From NCBI GenBank assembly GCA_012295275.1, contig CM022670.1, positions 18,063,698-18,127,697 of the forward strand: DNA of 64,000 nt, given 5' to 3'. The translations under genes and the position numbers were made by a program. Positions 29,060-39,431 of the stretch are shown here, in pieces. This DNA is from Chrysomallon squamiferum. Taxonomy: Eukaryota > Mollusca > Gastropoda > Neomphalida > Peltospiridae. The notes under the pieces were generated by a model, which saw only the letters and a program-made list of their open reading frames with translations, made no database searches and was not told where the DNA came from. The stretch's first letter is position 1, and every line of letters starts with the position of its first letter.

Positions 29060-29565
29060 AACATAATCGTAACAGAAAACTGAATCACGGCGTTTATCAA
29101 CTGCCAACAAGAAATCGTTTCATTTAATCAGTCCTTGTGCTCTCGCCATCTCAGGGGAGATCATTCACTTCAAAATCCTAAGATAAACTATTTGTTCAGT
29201 ATTTAAATTTTTAATACGGTACCTTTAATGCTCAAAACTGGATGTATCAATATAAGAGGGAGTAATATAAATTACTGCAAAACGCTCTAAGCTACGTCAT
29301 AAATCAACGAAGCTTTTTATTTAACTGTCTGTTATATAGCCGTTTTATTTCGCGCCACGGCTATAATCCATTACGCTTTCAGATATACAGAATAAATCAG
29401 ACACAGTAATAAATAATGACGGCTCAATGGCCCGTTTCAATTAGTTATACATCCTGAAACTGTCTGTAGCATCCGTCAACGCTGACGATATGTTTATCTC
29501 GGTCATACTCTGCGAGATGTACTACAGAAAGATCAGAGTTCTCTTCTCTTCGCAATGAATCTTCT
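29060..29565. other. More complex unique sequence
   Basis: Base composition is less skewed than in the surrounding DNA and simple repeats are absent. No frame above 60 codons is apparent and no RNA structure was recognised. Confidence 0.35.
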
Positions 29566-29573
29566 GCGTTGTG

Positions 29574-29630
29574 AAAAAAAAAAAAAAAAAAAAAAAACGT
29601 AATTAAAATAAATAAATAAATAAATATATT

Positions 29631-29660
<30 letters not shown>
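29574..29660. repeat. Poly-A, (AAAT)n and (AAT)n cluster
   Basis: A poly-A run of about 24 nt is followed within 15-30 bp by AAAT and AAT repeats. Confidence 0.92.
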
Positions 29661-29663
<3 letters not shown>

Positions 29664-30265
29664 TCAGCAACAAAAGCAACAATAATAAAAGCCACTAAGA
29701 AATACTTAGATATATTTTCTTGTTAATTTCCTCGTGTTGCAAACTGCACTGGATCACACATTAATAACGGTATATTTCTCGTCCTAATAAAATATAAAAA
29801 TAAAAAGATCATCCAGCGTACTGACAGCAACGAAGTAAAATTAAAGTTTGATTTTAGCTCCTGGGGATTCTTTTTTTCCTTAAAACCAGATTAATTGAGC
29901 TCCGTTTCACTCGTGAATTAATCCACTAGACGGTGAAGAATGTTAACTTTTCAAGAAGCGGCTTAGCCAGCAAGGAATTATCTAAATCACACTACTAAAC
30001 GTGGCTGATGAAAAAACATCGAACAATTTTACAACCCACTCACAGCCGATATTTGAAGATAACTTTTGAAATGTCCAGCTTTGAAATTTCTTTCCCACAA
30101 TTCTCAAGGAACATGAGCATAGCTTTTAAAAGAAATCAAAAGAAGAAAAAAAATCCAGAATCGATTGTCGATATCTTTTTTAAATATATTTTACTGGTCA
30201 TTGAACCGTTCTGTCTTCTCTTGTTATGAATAGATGAATGCAAATTGCATTTAGTTGTAACTTGT

Positions 30266-30419
30266 CTGATCAGTCAGTCCCTTATTCTGCAACGAGATTA
30301 ATTTTTTTTTGTCGAAAATTCAAGTTTGCCTGTCATGAATACACGATCTATAATCTAGTTTTGAAGAAAAATAAGCTAATAAGACAGATTTAAAAAAATT
30401 GTTGTTGTTGTTGTTGTTG
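30266..30419 (+). mobile_element. Dispersed repeat, copy 2, ending in a TTG tract
   Basis: Diverged partner of 28665-28830, in the same orientation and about 1.6 kb away. The collinear words match and the copy again passes directly into (TTG)n at about 30399. The shared boundary with the trinucleotide tract suggests that the tract is part of the element or was seeded by its tail. Confidence 0.6.
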
Positions 30420-30658
30420 ACAGCAATAGCAGTTATCGTATAGTAGTGGTGGAGTTCTAACAGTTGGTAATGTTGGTTCTGATGACATATTTAGATGCAT
30501 TATTAGTAATAGCAGTTGCAGCAGTAGTGTTAGTAGTATTAGTCGAAGTAGTAGCACTAGCAGTAGCAGTAGTTGTTGTAATAGCAGTATTGTTGTAGAT
30601 GGTGTTGTTGTTGTTGTTTTAGCAGTAGTTGTAGCAGTAGAAATAGCAGCACCGTTGT
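30399..30658. repeat. Degenerate TTG/AGT/GCA trinucleotide tract
   Basis: (TTG)n is followed by about 230 bp of AGT, AGC and GTT words in good 3-bp phase, closing with another TTG block. Confidence 0.88.
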
Positions 30659-30682
30659 TAGAGGGAGATAAAGACAGACGGA

Positions 30683-32230
30683 CAGAGAGAGAGAGAGAGA
30701 GAGAGATGCCGAATAATCATCTGATTTTCGTTGCCATTCTAAAACTTGTCAAAAAAAAAAATTGTTTTTATTTTATTTTATTTTATTTTATTTTATTTAC
30801 TTACTTACTTGTTTTATTTTATTATTATTATTATTATTTTTTTTGTACTGGTTCTTCACAGACATCGCGCCAGTGTAAGAAACCCGATCCTGTATTCAGC
30901 AGACGAGAAATAAGCGGAATCTGTCAATTCATGCGAACAAAGAGTTAACTGATCAATGTGTTTGTGTGTAGTGAGGCGATTTAATTCACAAATCATCGAG
31001 CGAATAATTGAAGAGCAAATTAAATGGCCCGTCATATTCATCCTGCACAGAGAGAGAGAACTTGCTGAACAAATTGATCTGATGTTCTGTAGAGAAAAAA
31101 GTATATATATTTTTTGTTTGTTGATAATAGACATGTTTTTTTGTGTTGTTGATTTTTATTTTATTTTAAAGAACAGAAAAGTCAATTCTTGGAGCAGTGC
31201 TACAAATCCATCACCAACAGACGAGAGATGAAGGAGCGAGAAGTAGCTGAATGGTCGTGGATTTATCCTTTTCGTGGAGATCCTTTTGAGTTATTCATTT
31301 CCCGTTCCAGCCTAGACTCCATGGCTTAACTGCATAACTTACTGTATTATATAAGTATGAAGTTGTACAGCACTAAATTTAAAAATATATTCATGGCAAG
31401 TCATGTATGGATTTCAAGTATTTCTGATACATTAATATTATTAGTGACATTCTGTTAATGAAAGTTATTATCGGATTCTTTTTTTACTTTCTTTTTTTTT
31501 TTTTTTTTATCTATTTTTCATTTTTAATGTCATCAATTCCCCCCCCCCTTGTTTTGTTTGCTTGTTTCCTTGTTTTTTGTTGTTTTTTTTTTTTTTTTTT
31601 TTTTTTTAACGTTCAATCAAATAAAGCAAATATTTCCCTAAATGAATTCATCTTTTAAAGACGTGACATTTAGAACACACAGAACGTCTCCCTGAACGAT
31701 CATTCCTATACGAAAATAATCTCTAAACACATTAGACTAAAATACCACCAAACAAGATTCCTTCTAACGTCCACGATACAATTCGAATTACGAAACGCTA
31801 CGGTTTGTGCTCTTTATTGTTCGGAACGGCTGAAACCAAATGCTTCTACAGGTTTTTTTTTTTGTTATTCCACAGCAGTGAAGCAGCGATAAGCTAATTG
31901 AAGTCGGAGTTGATGCGTGGAACCAGTGCACATTTTTAGTAACTCGATGAAGCAATTGTTCCTCCGTTGATCCTTTAATGGCGACGTTTCTCGGGAGATA
32001 ATGAACAGGATTTCATCCGATGTCCTTCACGCCGCAGTCCTTAGTGATGACTTATTGCTTTTGGGTGTTCAGGTCGTGTTCTGCATGAGAACATCTCGCT
32101 GAAAGGCGAGTGTACATGGTGGTATTTTGTTTATTAATACATTAACGCTTTTGCTCTGTATCAGTTTGTGTGTTCAAATTAATACACTTTCATTGAAAAG
32201 TTATAAATCTGCTGTCACGCTTAGACTGGT
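30683..32230. other. Unassigned sequence with simple tracts
   Basis: It contains (GA)n at 30683-30706, TTTTA repeats at about 30767-30800, an ATT run at 30821-30837 and poly-T at 31491-31510 and 31582-31607. A run of nine or ten C's lies near 31539-31549. Overlapping frames at 30856-31134 (minus) and 30956-31231 (plus) have no recognised domain. 31930-32130 is of higher complexity and GC. Confidence 0.4.
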
Positions 32231-32300
32231 GAATATGAACGAAAAGGATTTATTTTTATTTTTTATTTTATTTTTTTATTTATGCACATAAACAAACAAT

Positions 32301-32610
32301 ATATGAACGAAAATGAATTTAAGTTTTATATCTGAACGTTCATAGATCAACAGTTAACATGTTAATTATATTTCTATTGGTAAAATACGAACGAAAAGAA
32401 ATTTCAGTTTTTTATTGGAACGTTCATAAGTCAATATCAACATAATAATTATACCCTGATTGGTAAAATACGAATGAATTAGGAATTTAAATTTTATATT
32501 TCAACGTTCATAAATCAACATTTAACAAAATAATTATATTGAGCCCTGTAAAATATGAACGAAAAGGAATTTAAGTTTTATACTTTATAAATTAACGCTC
32601 AACGTGTAAA
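32301..32610. repeat. Diverged minisatellite, unit about 83 bp, about 3.7 copies
   Basis: The word AATAYGAACGAAAAG or a variant occurs near 32301, 32384, 32466 and 32551. In the first three copies it is followed by AATTTAAGTTTTATAT-like sequence, AACGTTCATA, CAACA-TTAACA and ATAATTATA; the last copy breaks down after the TTTTATA word. A further copy of the lead word at 32231 suggests that the array once extended left. Confidence 0.8.
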
Positions 32611-32829
32611 TCTAGTGAGGTCGGTCAGAGTAAAAACTGATAATCAAGAGGATATTTCATAGTTTGCTTTTCTACCAACATGTTAAATAAATCCATATCT
32701 TTCATTAACAGCAGCTTGTGATAAACATTCAGCTACAGTCTCGCTGACCGGCCGCCTAATAAACCATGAAGAGCATATTTCTAACAAGTAAAATACAGTT
32801 TGCATTCTAGCTTACCAGATCCTGCTAAT

Positions 32830-32985
32830 AATTTACATTCTTATTATAACGTTACAGAAGACTGTTAACAAAAATAATTCATGTTCTAGCGTTACAGAAT
32901 ATTGTTAAAATTTACTTTCATTTTCCAGCATTACAGAGTATTCTGTTAACAATTTAAATTCATGTTCTAACGTTGTAGTTGAACA
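32830..32985. repeat. Diverged minisatellite, unit about 40 bp, about 4 copies
   Basis: The word GTTACAGAA or a relative occurs near 32851, 32891, 32930 and 32972. It is followed in the first three copies by CTGTTAACAA-like words and preceded by TTCATGTTCTA-like words. Confidence 0.75.
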
Positions 32986-32989
32986 ATAA

Positions 32990-33319
32990 TCTGCTTAATG
33001 AATGTTTAACAATAACTAAATATCTGTATAAATCAACAGATAGTGTGAGATGATAGCACAGTAGCCATTAGCAGCAAGGGCTCTTTTAAATGAATTTTCT
33101 CACAGAAAGGAAAGCATGTACCGAGACATTTGATACACTGGCTGTTGGACATCAGTTGGAAACAACCAAATTTGATCAAATAAAGTGAAGAATTGATGCT
33201 TTTGTCAACCGTGTTTCACGCATGCGCACTACAGGAACTTATAGCTGTCTTTTACGGAATTGGTATAAACAGATCGCAAATAATAAAAAAATAATAAAAA
33301 GTAAAATAAAAAATAAAAC

Positions 33320-33320
<1 letters not shown>
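32990..33320. other. Unique sequence
   Basis: AT-rich DNA with no gene recognised. Confidence 0.35.

Positions 33321-33321
<1 letters not shown>

Positions 33322-33394
<73 letters not shown>
33322..33394. repeat. (AAT)n microsatellite
   Basis: A nearly pure AAT run of about 72 bp, flanked by A-rich DNA. Confidence 0.95.
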
Positions 33395-33395
<1 letters not shown>

Positions 33396-33865
33396 TTATT
33401 CCTAATGAAGAAAAAAAAGAAAGAAAAAAAAAGAAAGAAAAAAGTTGTAATTAATGGTACTAGCTAAATAGAAACAAATCTATTAACAAGAGTCAGTGAC
33501 TTTCTCGTCTGGCAAGCACGTCATATTTATGAGTTAATACGTTATATACAAAAGAGTATTTGTTATAAAAATTAGATAACAAATCCTGTATGGTATTTAC
33601 AGGCAGGGGATAACTACTACTGTGACGTATACGTAATGAACTTTGTAAAATAAGCTCGTATTGATATCAAATGAAAGAAAGTAGTATACGCAATTACTTT
33701 GTGTAATTATAACCTAATCATTTCTAGCCAAACTCAGTAAGACTTAGGCAAAGACAGATTCTTTAGTATATTATCTTCTCTTTAGCTCTAGGTGTGTGCG
33801 TATGGGTGTTTGTACGTATGTACATAAATATTTATGAATGAATATTTACATGTGTTTGGACTCTG
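33395..33865. other. Unique AT-rich sequence
   Basis: An A-rich AAAG patch near 33409-33441, then unremarkable DNA. Confidence 0.35.
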
Positions 33866-33975
33866 CACAGAGATCGAAGTCCAATCACGACCTTAAAAAA
33901 ATCAGATGCCGCTGACGAGATTCGAACGTAAGTTACCAATTCGCCCAGAAGATGGAAGGCTGATACCTATCTACC
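33866..33975 (-). mobile_element. tRNA-derived SINE-like element (copy 2)
   Basis: On the minus strand this shares the B-box-like word ACGTTCGAATCTCG, then GTCAGCGGCATCTGAT and AATTGGACTT-like sequence with 12871-12924. This copy keeps more of the 5' tRNA-like part. Upstream of the B box the minus strand reads GATAGGTATCAGCC, about 40 nt away, a plausible degenerate A box. A (TATG)n tract starts about 25 bp past this end. In both copies, therefore, a TATG microsatellite sits on the same side. Confidence 0.62.
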
Positions 33976-34000
33976 GTGGAAAGAACAAGTTTACGTAGGT

Positions 34001-34140
34001 ATGTTTGAATGTATGTTTGTATGTATGTATGTATGTATGTATGTATGTATGTATGTATGTATGTATGTATGTATGTATTATGTATGTGCGAGTGCATATA
34101 TATGTATGTGTGTGCCTATATGTGTATGTCTGTGTGTACG
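34001..34140. repeat. (TATG)n microsatellite
   Basis: About 60 bp of nearly pure TATG (34017-34078) with degenerate TGTA/TGTG units on the right. The Tyr/Val/Cys/Met and His/Thr/Ile ORFs here are repeat translations. Confidence 0.96.
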
Positions 34141-34812
34141 TTTGTATAAAATGGATGCGTATAATCAGTGTGCTTTGCTGCTTATGTTTGTGAGTTGCAT
34201 GGAACAACAGTGAAATGTAAGGTTTACTTAAAGTGTATTCTTATAATTATTACAATGGTGAAAAAAAGCAGCACAAAATTATGGCTGCGGTTTTTTGTCG
34301 ATATAGAAGGATTCAAGGGACGTAAATCTAAATTGTTAATGATAACTGTCTTCTAGCATGATTATGTCCCTTGTTTTATATACAGTCAGTTAAATAATCA
34401 ACCAATCAGTCACTCAGTCGACGTTAGTCCATCAGTCAGTTAATAAATGTATAAATTTTAAATCTTTCGTTTCAAACTTGTCAGGTAATACAAAAATGTC
34501 TAGCAAATTACTGTATACAGTAATACATAAAGTAATTTTAATTTATACAGATTGAAAAACACGGCAGTTCGGTTGGTGGATGAATGAATAACAAAATATT
34601 TTAGAACGGAAACGGATGGATGGATTAATTAATTAACAGGTGGACTGATTAATTAATCGAATGAACTAGTTAACTAATCAGTCATCTAGCTTTTTATCCG
34701 AGGAATATATAATAATATACAGTTTAGGAAGGAAAAAGTATATTTATTAGAGTAGGTTTGTATGTACGTAATATAAAGGCGTGACCTGCCTTTATGCATT
34801 ATCCTTGCACAA
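34141..34812. other. Unique AT-rich sequence with TCAG words
   Basis: A loose CAGT/TCAG-rich patch at 34383-34442 and ATTAATTAA words at 34622-34660. No gene is recognised. Confidence 0.4.
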
Positions 34813-35361
34813 CAGTGTGAAAAATAAACGAGCAAATTTTCAAAATATATCCGTTTTTTATGCACGTGTCGGAAACGAGTTGTTCCCCTTGGGTGGGGCG
34901 TGCAGAACTTTTCACCCGTATCGGGGCGAGTGTGGCAAAAAATGTTCCAACATTTACAAAAGGTGCAGCACGTTTTGAAAATGCGTGTGAAAAAAAAAAA
35001 ACGAGCAAATCTTCAAAATATGTGCGGTTTTTTTGCACGTGTCGGAAACGAGTTGTTCCCCTTGGGTGGGGCGTGTGCCAGTTTTCACCCATGTCTGGCA
35101 TCCCTTGCCCCACTTTCGGGTATGTGCGTTCCGTTTTTGCCTCGTAGGGAGAAAACGTTATTCCACTTTGAAAAACGTACCCCTCGCATTTTCAACGCGT
35201 CTTGAAAAAATTTCCGATTTTCAAAAACTGAAAAACCGTGTGGGCTTTGCCCGGGGGTCGGGAAAATTATTTCAACGTGTGCAAATGGTGCGCGCCGTCG
35301 GGGCGAGTGTGGCGAAAACGTTTCCAACATTTACGAAAGGTGCTGGACGTTTTCAGTGCTG
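34813..35361. repeat. CpG-rich block of internal direct repeats, identity unknown
   Basis: This block differs sharply from its flanks. It is GC-richer, carries roughly three dozen CpG dinucleotides by hand count in about 500 bp, and has G-runs such as GGGTGGGGCG. A unit of about 105 bp occurs at 34813-34917 and 34986-35090 (period 173 bp) with a nearly exact core of about 40 bp starting GCACGTGTCGGAAACGAGTT. A second unit of about 63 bp, starting CGGGGCGAGTGTGGC, occurs at 34922-34986 and 35299-35360. A segment near 35170-35205 resembles the inverse of 34970-34990. Overlapping frames of 81-110 codons exist on both strands, but the repeats impose them and no domain is recognised. It could be a mobile-element body, a satellite fragment or a transferred segment. 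Confidence 0.75.
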
Positions 35362-36240
35362 TTAAGTCTGTATAGTCCGTATCGTATTTTGCAGTAAACA
35401 GAAAAGGGGACGAAGAGCACAGTGATACTTCGAAATGAGATATTCAGCTCGTTTTTAAATACAAAGGGCAGTATTCAACGCAATATTAATATGAAAGTTA
35501 ACTAAGAAGTTATCTCCCTTGATTTAGAAAATTGGGGTAATTTAGGTTAAGATAAACATATATCTGATTTATGACATAATATGTCTGTGTGGAAGTAGTC
35601 AATGTATGTTTGAGTGTTTTTAATATTTAAATTCGCTTAGCTACCTATATATATATATATATTACCTATATATGCAATATACCAACATATTTCTTTCTTT
35701 CTCTCTTTAGCGCCCTTTCATTCTGTTATTTAGCTACCTGCCTATCTATATACACGCGTACACGCACACACACACACACGCACACACTCACACACGTATA
35801 CATATATAATTATTTGTGTAGATGTATCTGTGTGAAATCGTGCACTTGTAGTTTAATAGCAAGTTCAGCTGGGTTAAGGGACTCTAACGTTAAATTTCAC
35901 CTTGTAATCACTACGTTAATGACAGTGATACGTGTTGGCACGATGGTCTTAAGGAAAATTTCCTTGATTTTAATAAAGTTACGTAACCTTTCCCGCACCA
36001 CATACCTTTTTTTTTTTTTTTTTTTTTTTACTACACCACTGAACTCCATTAAAATTCATTTTATCTTTCTAGCATTTTACAAGAAACTAATTGTGTTTCG
36101 ATCCAAAGGGTACTACTCAGCTTTTTATCTTCGATAAATAAACTGTTGACAGTTATGAATGTAATTTGGTAAAAATGTACTGTAAGACTGTTTGATTAAA
36201 GATATTTATGGTTTGTACGCAAAGATGCCCGGCACTGTTT
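35362..36240. other. Unique sequence with TA, CA and poly-T tracts
   Basis: (TA)n lies at about 35646-35660, (CA)n at about 35760-35795 and poly-T at 36007-36029. A 107-codon plus frame at 35814-36137 crosses the poly-T and shows no domain. Confidence 0.4.
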
Positions 36241-36246
36241 TTGATG

Positions 36247-37135
36247 TTATTTGTGCAGTGTCGTGTTTGATAAAGCACTTTAAGGTAGTTTAAAGAAAAG
36301 CAAAATGTTAATCAGGGTTTAAGAAGCATTTTTGAGGGTAATGATATTCCATGTCATAAATTTCATTTAATATCATTCCTGTCTTCACAGCTTGTGTAAA
36401 GCTATGGCTAACAGAATAAGAGTAATTTGAAAATATTTGGTTATTTTAAGAAAAATTAAATTAAAAAAACAAAAACAAGTGTAAATTAAATATGTTTTTA
36501 AAAACCAAACATTTATACAAAATATACAGAAAACAAATGATTTTCACCTATTTTAGTTAGAAAATCGCACACCATTTTGTTTCCTGTAAACAATCTCCAA
36601 ATTTGTAAAAATGTTGATCAATGTTGGCTCGAAAATTAGTATTGATTTTAATTCCTGATTCGATGAGCAGTGTCATAAACATCCAGTCTAAGTGTGAAAG
36701 ATTGTTTTAATTATAGAATCAGGTTAACTTCATTACTGCAAGTCATTCCGTGTTAAAGCATTTTAAGATATTTTTACGAAGGTACAAGCAAAATATCTCA
36801 GACATCTGTTATTTTTATCTTTTTTATACTTGATTCATCGCAGATCGTTTCTGTAAATCATTCATGAAGCCTTAAAACATTTTAAACAGTACAGATTTTC
36901 ATTTTTATCTATTTAAAGTTAAGCACAAATTGTTCCTCACGTTTTCGACGATAACGCATTGATTGATTATATTTTAACTGTTGGGGAAAAGCAAAATTTC
37001 TGACGTCTGGCAGCGTGCTTTAGATACTAAATATTCAATAGCTTGAATGGATGCTCCACAGATCGTTACTGCAAGTCCTTTAGTGAGAAAACATCTTAAG
37101 GTTGTTTAACTAAGGTAAAAGCAAAGCATGTAAGC
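36247..37135. repeat. Spaced, diverged copies of a repeat of about 65-80 bp
   Basis: Related segments occur near 36250-36312, 36730-36809, 36841-36892 (continuing at 36983-37013) and 37060-37135. The shared order is a TTACTGCAAGTC-like word, a TAAAGCATTTTAAG-like word, then GGTAAAAGCAAAAT and (in two copies) a GACATCTG-like word. Two copies also share CAGATCGTT at their left end. Spacings are irregular (about 480, 111 and 225 bp), so this is an old, interrupted tandem or clustered repeat. Confidence 0.55.
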
Positions 37136-38100
37136 CACACTGACGCGTACCTTTTTACCTTGTTAGCGAAAAATACTAACTATGGCTGCCAGTAGCGTGC
37201 ACGTGGTCGCAGAAACTCAAATAAGACATTTAATAGAGATCTTGTGGAATTCCTTTTAGCATGTGAGGAAGCTAGTGGAATGTAAATTTCCCAGAATCCA
37301 ATTTCCCTTGTTTGCGTTCTTGAATAAACCTGCACTACAGATGAAATCTCCAAAAGGGAAACTATTTCTGAACAAAATGCTTTTGGCAAGCTTTGACAGG
37401 GCATACATTGCCGTCATGTCTGAGAAAAACAAAATAAAAAAAGAAACTTAAAGCAAAGAATTAGAAATCAAATTTTGTTTCCGGATGAAGTCTCAGTTGT
37501 CGATTTAACTGAAAGCTACGAGAATTGAAGAAAAAAAACTGTGTTAATTTTATAGAATTGTTCACCAGATGAAAGAAAATAAAGTGAATTATAATTTGGT
37601 GTTGAAAATAATCGCACATGTATTGGTATTTACTTCGTGGGTGTTTTGTGTTAACTCTGTTATATTGAAAATCAAATACATTTTTTCAACCATTCTTATG
37701 TATGGTACTTAATATGGAATATAATTCAAAACCTCATACATACTCAGTTCTCCGTTTGTGAAAGGTCTGCAAAAAAATATTTTTATAAAAAGATTAGATC
37801 TCACAAAAGATATGAAGAATAATGGATAATTAGACAGACAAACAGCAAAAATGAATAAACTAGTGGGCAATTTTAATTTAGCTGTATTTTCCATTATAAT
37901 TGTTAGTAAAGTATAATTGCTTTGGTGAGCTTTTATATGTACAAAATAAATGATTAATTTAAGTCAGCGTTATCACATTTTATTGCGATGCCCTGAAATT
38001 AGTTTAGTTAAAATGTCGAAACGAATTACCATTGCTAAACCTCTATAATAAAATACAATATGTAGATTTAATAATTGATAGGGAATGGACAGCAGCAGCT
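37136..38100. other. Unassigned sequence
   Basis: Opposing frames of 62-74 codons at 37180-37451 are not repeat-derived but show no domain. The rest is AT-rich. Confidence 0.35.
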
Positions 38101-38170
38101 GCAACAACAACAACAACAACAACAAGAATGCTACTACTACTACTATTAATAATAATAAAAATAATAAACA
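38100..38170. repeat. (CAA)n, (CTA)n and (AAT)n cluster
   Basis: Three short trinucleotide blocks follow one another in phase. Confidence 0.9.
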
Positions 38171-39360
38171 AATAATAAAATAAAGATATTTCAGGACAAA
38201 TAATGAAAGCAAATTTCGCTGATGTTATGTTAATTGTGTTATTTGTATTTAAAAATAACTGATGTTTTCTCTAAGTTGGTGAAGTTATTATTATTATTAT
38301 TATTTTTATTATTATTATTATTAATTAGATACTTCAATAATTCATTTTTACACATAGCCTTATCAGTTATTCAATTTGTTTTTGCAAATATATTCCGTCA
38401 TTCTGTCCACCTGTAATTATTCCAGAATTGCAATGTTCAATATATCAGTTTCCTTTTTAATTGTGTTAACATTACCTCCTATATGGGCGGGTACAGTGTA
38501 AAAGAATATAATGTAATGAATACTGATACCTATGTAAACAAATTACGCATTTTGTGTTTTGCTTTCCTGTAAGAAATCAAACATCAGTTCATGATTCCTT
38601 GTCGTCTTTACTAAGCTTGTTATTTAAATCATTTTAAAATATTAAAAATAAAAATAATAGCAATAATATCAACAAAAAAAAAAAAAAAGAGACAAAGAAT
38701 ACTTTTAATAATAAATGTAAAAATTAACACACTGTTTTAAGCAATATTTCATCTTGGTAGTTACGCACACGCACATATGCACATACACATAGATACATAT
38801 ATAACCATTCATACAATCTTTCATAAAGACGTACACACGTACACACATGTACACACACATATATAGACACATGAATGCATATATACATACATACGTACAT
38901 ACATGTTAATAAATACATTTCCTTAATCACATTACAACAATAGTAACACAGCTCTAAAAGAGGTTAGACATTTCAAAACTACATACGTTATAAACATTAC
39001 TGTTAGTTTCTGCGTGGTTATTTCCATGCCCCTTTAATTTCTGCCTCACACCATTTTATTGTCAATTAACCAGCAGTAGAGAACCTCGCCACATGCAGAC
39101 AACAGACTGAATGAAAACAGCACATGTTTGTAAGAGATAAAGGCACGAACTTATACATTCTACCTACTTTAACGTTAATGATAATGATTTAAACATATTT
39201 CTGATATACCCAGGAAGATACTGTGAACATTGGAATAGAGATACAATGGAAACTCAGTCTGGAACTGATTAATCAGATTATGGATTGTTTGATACTGTGA
39301 TGGTACTGTTGGAAAGCGTTCATAAAATTGTTTTAATTTGTCCAGTGTAGATTTTTGGAG
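38171..39360. other. AT-rich sequence with simple tracts
   Basis: An ATT run lies at 38287-38322, poly-A at 38674-38688 and degenerate CATA/CACA repeats at about 38765-38905. No gene is seen. Confidence 0.45.
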
Positions 39361-39364
39361 ATTT

Positions 39365-39385
39365 TTTATTTATTTATTTGTTTGT

Positions 39386-39428
<43 letters not shown>

Positions 39429-39431
39429 TTG
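39365..39431. repeat. (TTTA)n microsatellite
   Basis: About 67 bp of TTTA repeats with two TTTG variants. Confidence 0.96.

Noticed and set aside
34799-35365. Overlapping 81-110-codon ORFs in the CpG-rich block, some with matching peptides
   Set aside because: The matching peptides come from the DNA direct repeats, frames are open on both strands, and no domain is recognised.
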